Below, piece by piece: positions 34,440-40,991 of a DNA stretch of 40,991 bases. The stretch lies in the NCBI GenBank assembly GCA_009911195.1, contig QXWV01000058.1, positions 1-40,991 of the forward strand, read 5' to 3'. Under the pieces are notes generated by a model. It was not told the origin of the DNA. It saw only the letters and a program-made list of their open reading frames with translations, and made no database searches. Made by a program: the position numbers and the translations under genes. Source of the DNA: Lachnospiraceae bacterium (GTDB taxonomy: Bacteria > Bacillota > Clostridia > Lachnospirales > Lachnospiraceae). Position 1 is the stretch's first letter, and each line of letters opens with the position of its first letter.

Positions 34440-35030
34440 ATGAGCGTAAATGGAATTACAGGTTCGTCAGGTGCTGCCGATTTATATGGCACGTACAAAA
34501 CTACTTCAGCAAAAACTGCTGAAAAAGCAGAAAATAAAAAGGAAGAAAGCAACAGCGGCGTTGTTTATGAACCTTCTTCTTCCGCAAATTCTTCCACAGT
34601 TTCCAAAAAGCCCGACGCAAACTTAGTTGCTAAATTGAAAGCAGATTCCGATGCACGTATTGCTCAGATGAAGAGCTTGGTAGAGCAGATGATTTCCAAA
34701 CAGGGGCAGACCCTTGGAAAGACAGACAGTATTTGGAGCTTCCTTGCAGGCGGCAACTTTACCGTAGACGCTGCTACAAAAGCACAAGCGCAGGCGGATA
34801 TCGCTGACGATGGATATTGGGGTGTGGAACAGACTTCCAGCCGTATTGTTGATTTCGCTACTGCATTGGCAGGAAGCGACCCGAAACAGCTTGAGAAGAT
34901 GAGAGATGCTTTCAAGAAAGGCTTCGATAACGCAACAAGCACTTGGGGCAAATCTTTACCTGACATCAGCCAGAAGACTTATCAGGCCGTTATGGATAAA
35001 TTTGACAAGCTTGTAGCAGGTGAAGAATAA
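34440..35030 (+). CDS. Conserved-looking cytoplasmic protein of unknown function
   Basis: 196 residues, no signal peptide. The first 60 residues are Ser/Lys/Glu-rich and disordered (starting MSVNGITGSSGAADLYGTYK). The rest is helical: ANLVAKLKADSDARIAQMKS, then DDGYWGVEQTSSRIVDFATA and FDNATSTWGKSLPDISQKTY. I have an impression of similar orphan proteins in other clostridia and flagellated bacteria but cannot name the family. It has a very strong ribosome site (AAGGAGGG, seven bases) and a strong terminator, suggesting high expression. It stands alone on the plus strand between minus-strand operons. Confidence 0.8.
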   Translation: MSVNGITGSSGAADLYGTYKTTSAKTAEKAENKKEESNSGVVYEPSSSANSSTVSKKPDANLVAKLKADSDARIAQMKSLVEQMISKQGQTLGKTDSIWSFLAGGNFTVDAATKAQAQADIADDGYWGVEQTSSRIVDFATALAGSDPKQLEKMRDAFKKGFDNATSTWGKSLPDISQKTYQAVMDKFDKLVAGEE

Positions 35031-35065
35031 ACCAATAAGGAACTGTTAAACGGCAAAAACGGTTA

Positions 35066-35105
35066 AAGCCTCCTGCCACAGGTTGTGGCAGGGGGCTTTT
35101 ATTTT
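35066..35105 (+). terminator. Intrinsic terminator
   Basis: AAGCCTCCTGCCACA / TGTGGCAGGGGGCTT stem followed by TTATTTTT. The reverse direction is weaker but may also serve the convergent SPOCS gene. Confidence 0.85.
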
Positions 35106-35130
35106 TAGCTGCATATTTTATTTCCCTTTT

Positions 35131-36693
35131 TTAATTCGCAATTCCTTTCACAATCAGCAGTTTATCCCCTGGCTTTATTTCTTCCGTTGTCATGTCATTG
35201 GTTTCTTTAATCTGGGAAATAGGCACATAATAGCGTTTCCCCACATCCCACAGGCTATCCCCTTCCTTTGCGATGTAAATTACAATTCCAGGCAGGCCGC
35301 TCAATTTATTCATATCCAAATCTGAAACAACAATATCCGTCACAATATTTTCCGTTTTGTGCTCAAAGACAATGGCATGGCATACCACCACGGCTTTCAC
35401 ATCCAGCTCGCCGCCATCCAGCATAGCTACCGCTAGCTGTTCCAGCCCCGTCCGGATTTTAAAGGTACATCCGCTATTTATATCCGGCACATCCAGCACA
35501 TAGTTAAATGGAATACTCCCTTTTACCGAACTGTACGGCGTTTTCTCGCCGCTGCTCAGATACAGCGTCTGTATATTTACATACCCTTTCATGTGAATCC
35601 CGCCTTCTACAATCTCCTCTTCTTCCAACTGGACCTGGGCTTCGCTGTGAAGTATCTGTACCATAGGCGCTTCGGAAGATGTAAGCTTAATCCGGTCCGC
35701 CACCTTTGTCTTTCCTGATGTTCTGGCCAGAAGCCCTTTAAACTGCGCCGGTTTGTTCACCGCTTCCACTTCTTTTACCACGCCGTATACCCCGGATAAA
35801 ATATCCAGCCTTTCCTCCTCATAGAGGCTGATGTCCAAATCCATCACCAATTCTATCGCAAAAACCCTCTGCTCCCCGTCAAAGTCCGGTCGTATCTCCA
35901 CATCCTTTGAGCCCAGCACATAATCGATATCCGCTGCCATTCCTTCATCACAGCCAGTACAGTCCACGGTACCGCTAAAAGGCACTGTTGTCTCATAGCA
36001 TTTGATAGATTGTTCCTCACCCTCCCCTTCATATAGGAAAAACACATTCAAATCGCCCTGTACCGATATTTTTCCTTCCAAAGCACGGAACTCCACATTC
36101 TCCGTTTCCACGCCCTGCCAAATCATCCTGAAAATGTTCGGATAATTTTGCGGCACTTCCAGCTCCTCTTTTACCCTGAAAATATCCCTTTTTTTCACCG
36201 TCATCTGGGCGATGCGCAAAGGCTTCCTGCGGTATTCCACCGGCTCTTCATGATACAAGTCCACTGCGGTTTCTTCATCGTATATCATTTCCGAACATAC
36301 TTTAAAGGAAATCAATGCCTGCACGCTCAGTTTCCTGGAATTAATCAGCCCTACCGTAATATCTTCCAAATTCCATTTCACATTGGCGCTATCCCCGCTT
36401 TGCACCCCTTCCGCATAAATCTGCTCTTCAAAGGGCAAACTGCCGTCCATGCTGGCAGGCATTGGCTGTTCCCCTTCCGTCAGGTACATCACAAGAAACT
36501 GGAGTTTTCCCCTGAGCGTTATATGGTCTTCCGTTACTTTTACCTCTTCCAGGACAACATTCCCTCTATCATAAATGAGTTTGCTCGCATCCGGCCTGGA
36601 ATCCGAAATATTTATATCATCTTCCAGCGTAATCTGCGTGGATGCCTGGCCTTTTATCCGGTCCATATGTATATTTTTTCTTACTAATTCCAC
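35131..36693 (-). CDS. SPOCS (DUF3794) and LysM protein, SipL-like spore morphogenesis factor
   Basis: 520 residues with repeated SPOCS/DUF3794 beta domains (TLRGKLQFLVMYLTEGEQ, ISVQGDLNVFFLYEGEGEEQ, IHMKGYVNIQTLYLSSGEKT) and a C-terminal LysM (YIAKEGDSLWDVGKRYYVPI). This is the architecture of SipL, which binds SpoIVA at the forespore surface and is needed for coat assembly in Clostridioides difficile. Its length matches SipL (just over 500 residues). It is downstream of pyrD on the same strand, with about 107 bases between. Together with spoIIID it supports a spore-forming host. Confidence 0.88.
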   Translation of the reverse strand: MELVRKNIHMDRIKGQASTQITLEDDINISDSRPDASKLIYDRGNVVLEEVKVTEDHITLRGKLQFLVMYLTEGEQPMPASMDGSLPFEEQIYAEGVQSGDSANVKWNLEDITVGLINSRKLSVQALISFKVCSEMIYDEETAVDLYHEEPVEYRRKPLRIAQMTVKKRDIFRVKEELEVPQNYPNIFRMIWQGVETENVEFRALEGKISVQGDLNVFFLYEGEGEEQSIKCYETTVPFSGTVDCTGCDEGMAADIDYVLGSKDVEIRPDFDGEQRVFAIELVMDLDISLYEEERLDILSGVYGVVKEVEAVNKPAQFKGLLARTSGKTKVADRIKLTSSEAPMVQILHSEAQVQLEEEEIVEGGIHMKGYVNIQTLYLSSGEKTPYSSVKGSIPFNYVLDVPDINSGCTFKIRTGLEQLAVAMLDGGELDVKAVVVCHAIVFEHKTENIVTDIVVSDLDMNKLSGLPGIVIYIAKEGDSLWDVGKRYYVPISQIKETNDMTTEEIKPGDKLLIVKGIAN

Positions 36694-36800
36694 AAAATAC
36701 CTCCATGTCGATAAATTACCATTGGTCTGTACTTATAGTAATTCTATGCATGACATGGAGTATTATTCCTTTTTGTTTGGCATTGCAAAACAAAATCAAG

Positions 36801-37700
36801 TCATACGCATCCGATTATCTCCCGGATATCTTCGATTTGGTTTTCCCTCATGTAGGCTTCGATTTCTGCAATGATTTCTTCCGTAATGTATGGATTGATA
36901 AAGTTCATTGCCCCTACTGCTACGGCTGTAGCCCCTGCCATAAGGAATTCTATGGCGTCTTCCCCATTTGCGATTCCCCCCATGCCGATGATGGGGATTT
37001 TTACCGCCTGGGCAGCCTGATAGACCATACGTACCGCTACCGGCTTTATGGCAGGGCCTGAAAGGCCGCCCGTTTTGTTGGCAAGCACAAATTTTCTTTT
37101 ATGGATATCAATTTTCATCCCTGTAAGGGTATTAATCAGGGAGATGGCATCTGCTCCTGCCGCTTCGGCCGCTTTGGCCATTTCCCCGATATCCGTCACA
37201 TTTGGGCTTAATTTCATAATGATAGGCTGCTTCGCCTTTTTCTTGATGGCGGATGTAATGTCATACAGGCAATCCGCTTTCTGGCCAAATGCAATGGCGC
37301 CTTCCTTTACGTTAGGGCAGGAAACATTGATTTCCAGCAAGTGGGCCGGGGAATCCCCCAGTTTTTCCACCACTTCCAAATAGTCCTCCACGGTCTTCCC
37401 GCATACGTTTACAACAATTTTTGTATCATACTTCTCCAAAAAAGGGATATCCCTTTCCATAAATACGTCAATGCCAGGGTTCTGCAGCCCTATGGCATTT
37501 AACATCCCCCCATAGACTTCTGCCACCCTGGGCGTAGGATTTCCCTCCCAAGGTACATTGGCCACCCCTTTGGTCACTACAGCGCCCAGTTTATTTAAAT
37601 CCACAAACTCCGAATATTCCATCCCTGACCCGAAAGTCCCTGATGCGGTCATTACCGGGTTCTTCAGTTCCACACCCGCTATTTGTACTTTTGTATTCAT
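36801..37700 (-). CDS. pyrD: Dihydroorotate dehydrogenase, catalytic subunit (class 1B)
   Basis: FMN enzyme oxidising dihydroorotate to orotate, 299 residues. Visible signatures are NPVMTASGTFGSGMEY, INVSCPNVKEG (with the class 1 active-site Cys), IIMKLSPNVTDIGEMAKAAE and GMGGIANGEDAIEFLMAGAT. Class 1B assignment follows from the pyrK gene immediately upstream, which passes electrons to NAD+. Last gene of pyrC-pyrK-pyrD. Confidence 0.96.
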   Translation of the reverse strand: MNTKVQIAGVELKNPVMTASGTFGSGMEYSEFVDLNKLGAVVTKGVANVPWEGNPTPRVAEVYGGMLNAIGLQNPGIDVFMERDIPFLEKYDTKIVVNVCGKTVEDYLEVVEKLGDSPAHLLEINVSCPNVKEGAIAFGQKADCLYDITSAIKKKAKQPIIMKLSPNVTDIGEMAKAAEAAGADAISLINTLTGMKIDIHKRKFVLANKTGGLSGPAIKPVAVRMVYQAAQAVKIPIIGMGGIANGEDAIEFLMAGATAVAVGAMNFINPYITEEIIAEIEAYMRENQIEDIREIIGCV

Positions 37701-37761
37701 CCTTCACCTCATTTCTATGCTGCCTTTCCCGTTTCAGCTTGTTCCATATGCCATTTCAGCT

Positions 37762-38553
37762 TCAAATATCCACCGTCTTTGCATCGAAAACCGGCCCATC
37801 CGTACAGATTCTTGCATTGTTTACATGGGAATGGGCATCCTTTTCTTTTGTCCGGCAGACGCAGCCAAGACATGCACCGACTCCGCAAGCCATTCTTTCC
37901 TCTAAGGAGATATAAGCTTCCATACCTTTCTCCTGTGCATACTGTTTCACCGCCCGGAGCATCGGCATAGGGCCGCAGGCCATAATCATATCCGCTTCCA
38001 GCCCTTCAGCAGCAATAGCGTCCATCACATTCCCTTTCGTTCCTGCGCTTCCATCCTCCGTCGCCACATACACCTGTGCATATTTCTCCATATCCCCTTT
38101 CAGGAAAAGCTGCCCATTCCGGTAGCCTGCTATAACGGCCACCGACTCCGCCTTCCCATCCTCTTTTAAGGATTTTGCCAATTGGAGCATGGGGGGGATA
38201 CCGATGCCCCCGCCCATCAGGAATACCCTCTTCCCTTCCGCCCGGTGTATGGGGAAGCCATTTCCCAGATTCCCTAAAATTTCTATCCCGTCCCCAGGCC
38301 GGTAAAGGGAAAACTCTTTTGTGCCCTTCCCGGCTACCCGGTATACAATCCGTAACTGCCCTTTTTGGGTATCCGTCTCACAAATACTGATAGGCCGGGG
38401 CAGCAATGTGCTTTCGCTATGGGGATAAATACAGATAAACTGCCCCGCTTTTGCCGATTCCGCCAATTCCGTCTTTATCCACATATCATAAATTTCATCC
38501 CCGATTTTTTGCTGGAATACCACTTCCGCTTTTACCTTTTTCTTTTGCTTCAA
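37762..38553 (-). CDS. pyrK: Dihydroorotate dehydrogenase, electron-transfer subunit
   Basis: 263 residues, FAD and 2Fe-2S flavoprotein partner of PyrD. The flavin site is LLPRPISICETD, the NAD site GGGIGIPPMLQLAKSL, and the iron-sulfur cysteines are in ACGVGACLGCVCRT and NARICTDGPVF. The start is a TTG at 38553, supported by GGGAGG nine bases upstream and a family-like MKQKKKVKAEVVFQQ beginning. It follows pyrC by 21 bases. Confidence 0.95.
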   Translation of the reverse strand: MKQKKKVKAEVVFQQKIGDEIYDMWIKTELAESAKAGQFICIYPHSESTLLPRPISICETDTQKGQLRIVYRVAGKGTKEFSLYRPGDGIEILGNLGNGFPIHRAEGKRVFLMGGGIGIPPMLQLAKSLKEDGKAESVAVIAGYRNGQLFLKGDMEKYAQVYVATEDGSAGTKGNVMDAIAAEGLEADMIMACGPMPMLRAVKQYAQEKGMEAYISLEERMACGVGACLGCVCRTKEKDAHSHVNNARICTDGPVFDAKTVDI

Positions 38554-38574
38554 TTCCTCTTGCCTCCCTCTCCT

Positions 38575-39948
38575 TTATTCCCGCAAGCGCGAGGTCTTTG
38601 ATTCCCCATCGCTTTTCCTGTAAACCACTTTCCCTCCGCAAATAGTATAATGGACCGTTCCCGGCAGTTCTACCCCTGCAAAGGGGGAATTGCATGATTT
38701 GGAAAAAAATTTTTCCGCTTTCCATTTCTCCTTACTATCGAATATTACCAAATCCGCCGGCCCCCCTTTGGCCAGATATCCTGCATCCAGACGATAAAAT
38801 TTGGCCGGCTGCCATGACATGCGGCTTATCAGCTCCATCATGTTCAGATACCCTTTATCCACCAGTTCCCGTATTCCCAATGACAACGCGGTTTCCAGCC
38901 CGATAATTCCGCTGGGCGCTTCCGTAATCGGTTTTTCTTTTTCTTCTTTGCTGTGCGGGGCATGGTCCGTGGCAATCATATCTATCGTACCATCTTTCAG
39001 GCCCTCAATAATTGCCATCCGGTCTTCTTCCTCCCTGAGCGGGGGATTCATTTTCGCCAGCGTACCATACCGGATAGCCGCATCCTCGGTCAATGTAAAA
39101 TGGTGGGGTGTGGCTTCCGCATGGATATGGGGATTGCTTTCTTTCGCTTTCCGCACTAATTCTACCGCTTCCTTCGTGCTGATGTGCTGGATGGATATCT
39201 CGGCTTCCATCCCTTTTGCCAAAGCCAAATCCCGCTCCACCATCCAAATCTCCGCCTGGCGGCCCGAACCGCCTATCCCGTAATACTCCGCCGCCTTCCC
39301 CGCATTGATTCCGTTATTTTGGATAAATGCCGGATTTTCTTCATGAAAACTCAATGGCTTGCCCAGCCTCGCCGCCGTTTCATAGGCCCGCTTTACCAAA
39401 GCCTCATCCAGAAGCGGAATACCGTCATCGGTAAACCCTGCCGCACCGGCCTCTGCCAGCTTGTCCATATCGGTCAGTTCCTCCCCCTTCATCCCAACCG
39501 TTATATTCCCGCAGCTCTCCACATGTATTCCCGTTTTTGCCCCCTTTTCCAACACATAACGCAAGGTTTCCACCCGGTCCACCGGCGGCTTGGTATTCGC
39601 CATCAGCACCACTGTTGTAAACCCACCTTTAGCGGCTGCCCTCGCACCGCTGAAAATATCTTCCTTATGGGTAAATCCTGGCTCCCTGAAATGCACATGC
39701 ACATCTACCAGCCCTGGAGCCACGATTTTCCCCTCCGCATGGATAATTTCTCCTTCTTTTGCAAAATAACATCCTCCAGCGCCCTTATCCTCCCCTTCCG
39801 CTCCTGCATCCAGCCTTATATCCGGCCCTATCTCTACGATTTTCCCATTTTCTGCCAGAATATCCGCTATTCCCTCAAACCCGCTCGCCGGGTCAACCAC
39901 ATATCCGCCTTTTATCAACATCATTTTAAAGCCATACCTTTCCCTCAT
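38575..39948 (-). CDS. pyrC: Dihydroorotase
   Basis: Zinc amidohydrolase closing carbamoyl-aspartate to dihydroorotate, 457 residues, class I type. Metal ligands are in VDVHVHFREPGF and ATDHAPHSKEEK, with substrate-site LMANTKPPVDRVET. An Asp/Glu/Ala-rich insert at residues 43-60 is unusual. Either the ATG at 39948 (AAGG seven bases upstream) or the paired ATGs at 39921-39924, which give the family-like MLIKGGYVVDP, may be the start. First intact gene of the pyr operon, ten bases after the YdeI-like remnant. Confidence 0.94.
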   Translation of the reverse strand: MRERYGFKMMLIKGGYVVDPASGFEGIADILAENGKIVEIGPDIRLDAGAEGEDKGAGGCYFAKEGEIIHAEGKIVAPGLVDVHVHFREPGFTHKEDIFSGARAAAKGGFTTVVLMANTKPPVDRVETLRYVLEKGAKTGIHVESCGNITVGMKGEELTDMDKLAEAGAAGFTDDGIPLLDEALVKRAYETAARLGKPLSFHEENPAFIQNNGINAGKAAEYYGIGGSGRQAEIWMVERDLALAKGMEAEISIQHISTKEAVELVRKAKESNPHIHAEATPHHFTLTEDAAIRYGTLAKMNPPLREEEDRMAIIEGLKDGTIDMIATDHAPHSKEEKEKPITEAPSGIIGLETALSLGIRELVDKGYLNMMELISRMSWQPAKFYRLDAGYLAKGGPADLVIFDSKEKWKAEKFFSKSCNSPFAGVELPGTVHYTICGGKVVYRKSDGESKTSRLRE

Positions 39949-39958
39949 CCTGCCGCCT

Positions 39959-40200
39959 TCATAGCCGCATATATGTTTTCTTTACCGATAAAGACATAGC
40001 CTGAAAATTCGTACAGGCGGGTTCATATCCCTCCAGCACTGCGCAAACCTGGGCAATTTGCTCCTCTGTAACCGCCATAGGTTTTGGGCATTCCATTGGC
40101 CGTTCTTTTTGGCTTCTTCTATTTTCTTTCTGCCAAAATCGGTCATAATCCCTCGCTCTTCCAGGCTTTGTATAAGGTAAAAATGGCTATGCGTTTCCAC
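39959..40200 (-). pseudogene. Truncated, frameshifted remnant of a YdeI/OmpD-associated family gene
   Basis: The first frame reads ERGIMTDFGRKKIEEAKKNG then QW, the C-terminal hallmark of YdeI (so-called bacteriocin-protection) proteins. After GCC at 40087 the match shifts frame and continues KPMAVTEEQIAQVCAVLEGY, ending at 39959. One base is missing in or beside the CCC run at 40086-40088. The N-terminal two thirds of the usual protein are absent; the promoter and leader at 40177-40294 adjoin directly. The gene is a remnant in the leader of the pyr operon. The family call is from pattern memory. Confidence 0.65.
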
Positions 40201-40258
40201 ATAGCCATTTGTGTAGTAGCTCCCTTCGAGTTGCTAACGCTTTTAGCAGAACTCTCAT
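40177..40258 (-). promoter_or_regulatory. Leader peptide ORF running into a terminator hairpin (putative attenuator)
   Basis: A 23-codon ORF runs from the ATG at 40258 to the TAG at 40187 and encodes a Leu/Arg-rich peptide beginning MRVLLKALATRRELL. Its end overlaps a perfect 9-bp hairpin (ATGGCTATG 40183-40191, CATAGCCAT 40200-40208) followed by five T on the minus strand. The stop codon is inside the 3' stem. An earlier hairpin (40228-40254) sits within the ORF. The layout is that of translation-coupled attenuation. Downstream lie the YdeI remnant and pyrC-K-D. Confidence 0.5.
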
Positions 40259-40266
40259 TTAATAGT

Positions 40267-40294
40267 ATTCTAACAAATAAGATAATTTTGTCAA
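40267..40294 (-). promoter_or_regulatory. Strong promoter upstream of the leader
   Basis: TTGACA (40289-40294), 16 bases, TAGAAT (40267-40272). The predicted start at about 40260 is two bases before the leader ATG, so the leader would be almost leaderless. Confidence 0.65.
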
Positions 40295-40319
40295 TGATTT
40301 ATGGGGAATATTTATTAGC

Positions 40320-40751
40320 CTAATCAAAAACCACCGACTTATCCAAATATTCTATTTTCAGTATCACATATGGATAAGATGCACTGTCTTTCTCCTGTGC
40401 CTTGTACAATTCCCTGTTCTCCGGGTCTGGCCCTATCAGATTCGTGTCCACATAGATGGAGTTCCCTGTCAGGTACAAATCATTGACCGTTATGCTGTAC
40501 CCACCCGTCTCCTGCCTGCCGTACCCCACACAAATATACAAAAAACCGCTATCCTGATACGTAAGCTTAAATTCCTTTTCCTTCTTCTCCTCAATCACTT
40601 GCTTTAGTTCCTCCGGTATATTATCCTCTGCTAGCACCGTGAACTCTATATCTTTAATTTTCTCATTTCCATCCTTTGTTTTCACCGTACATCCGCAAAG
40701 GCAAAGCAGAGCTGCCGCCGCAAATGCCAATAACACATGGCGTCTCCCCAT
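40320..40751 (-). CDS. PrcB-like lipoprotein
   Basis: About 143 residues. The signal peptide RRHVLLAFAAAALLCL ends in lipobox CGCT. The C-terminal domain (YICVGYGRQETGGYSITVND, LYLTGNSIYVDTNLIGP, SYPYVILKIEYLD) matches the PrcB_C family, named for a subunit of a Treponema protease complex. In Firmicutes the role is unknown. The ATG at 40751 is chosen because AAAAGGA is nine bases upstream; the frame extends to another ATG at 40772 without a ribosome site. No terminator separates it from the pyr leader promoter 26 bases beyond its stop. Confidence 0.75.
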   Translation of the reverse strand: MGRRHVLLAFAAAALLCLCGCTVKTKDGNEKIKDIEFTVLAEDNIPEELKQVIEEKKEKEFKLTYQDSGFLYICVGYGRQETGGYSITVNDLYLTGNSIYVDTNLIGPDPENRELYKAQEKDSASYPYVILKIEYLDKSVVFD

Positions 40752-40907
40752 TTTAACATTCCTTTTATTCATTTATTTCTATTTTATTGGCCATTTCGGG
40801 GAACTATTCCTTTTAAAAGGCCATTTTTGAGAAAACCATCCAATAGACCCTTACTCCAAAATTCCACAATTTTTGTAACAGTTCAGCCTTTCGGCTTCCC
40901 TGTCACT

Positions 40908-40952
40908 GAATCCGCCCATTTTAAAGTTTGCCTGCGGCAAAGGGGCGGATTC
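40908..40952. repeat. Nested hairpin at the window end
   Basis: Outer arms GAATCCGCCC (40908-40917) and GGGCGGATTC (40943-40952) are exact inverted repeats and enclose a second one, TTTGCC/GGCAAA (40927-40941). No T-run follows on either strand. The rest of 40773-40991 shows no gene. Confidence 0.45.
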
Positions 40953-40991
40953 TTGGCTGCTCCAATTCATTGGCTGCTAACCGCGCAGCAA

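Noticed and set aside
39184-39999. 271-codon frame antisense to pyrC
   Set aside because: Overlaps a fully conserved dihydroorotase; no start signals.
1-40991. CRISPR array or known defence island
   Set aside because: No regularly spaced direct repeats and no cas, restriction, toxin-antitoxin or retron reverse transcriptase genes were seen.

Overview
The window reads as chromosome of an anaerobic, spore-forming Firmicute, most likely a gut Lachnospiraceae (Clostridia). This rests on the sporulation genes spoIIID and a SipL-like SPOCS/LysM protein, the DUF4358/SGNH/MBOAT/DHHW cell-surface cluster typical of that family, a class 1B pyrK-pyrD pair, and strong AGGAGG-type ribosome binding sites. 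The genus cannot be fixed from the sequence alone.

Positions 1 to about 4,800 are the end of an integrative, mobilizable element. A leftward operon (xis, int, mobC-like, RepA-like AAA ATPase) and a rightward set (two GNAT acetyltransferases and an XRE regulator) diverge from an AT-rich control region. That region holds two good sigma-A promoters and three copies of a 16-bp dyad operator, one exactly filling the spacer of the int promoter. The junction with the chromosome lies between about 4,790 and 5,170. It contains a tRNA 3'-end-like sequence, a small ORF with its own promoter, and the 3' end of guaA, a known integration hotspot.

Positions 5,171 to 15,865 carry guaA, a MATE exporter, spoIIID and a carbohydrate ABC importer without its own ATPase. 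The importer's binding protein and its two permeases lie on the minus strand. A YesM/YesN-type two-component system sits between them on the plus strand, and its response regulator is broken by a one-base frameshift. Both importer promoters share a conserved block of about 65 bp that is a likely regulator target.

Positions 15,865 to 20,300 form a minus-strand cell-envelope acylation operon: SGNH hydrolase, DUF4358 lipoprotein, MBOAT acyltransferase and DHHW protein. Positions 20,487 to 30,665 hold a DnaQ-like exonuclease with a topoisomerase-type zinc finger, a dGTPase, a plus-strand lipoprotein, a coiled-coil NlpC/P60 hydrolase, asnS, a trigger-factor-like FKBP lipoprotein, cardiolipin synthase and a small anchored protein. 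A 317-bp fold-back element (arms of about 107 to 110 bp, flanked by a 9-bp direct repeat) lies between the last two.

Positions 30,780 to 40,751 hold, on the minus strand except for one gene, ispE, a GntR regulator (frameshifted), a small secreted protein, murI, a DUF1934 protein, the SipL-like protein, pyrC-pyrK-pyrD and a PrcB-like lipoprotein. The exception is an abundant-looking unknown protein at 34,440. Upstream of pyrC is a strong promoter followed by a near-leaderless 23-codon leader ORF running into a terminator hairpin, which looks like an attenuator. Behind it lies a truncated, frameshifted remnant of a YdeI-family gene.

Three genes carry apparent single-base deletions, two of them at CCC runs. 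They could be real decay or consensus errors in the assembly. No CRISPR array, rRNA operon or complete tRNA was seen.
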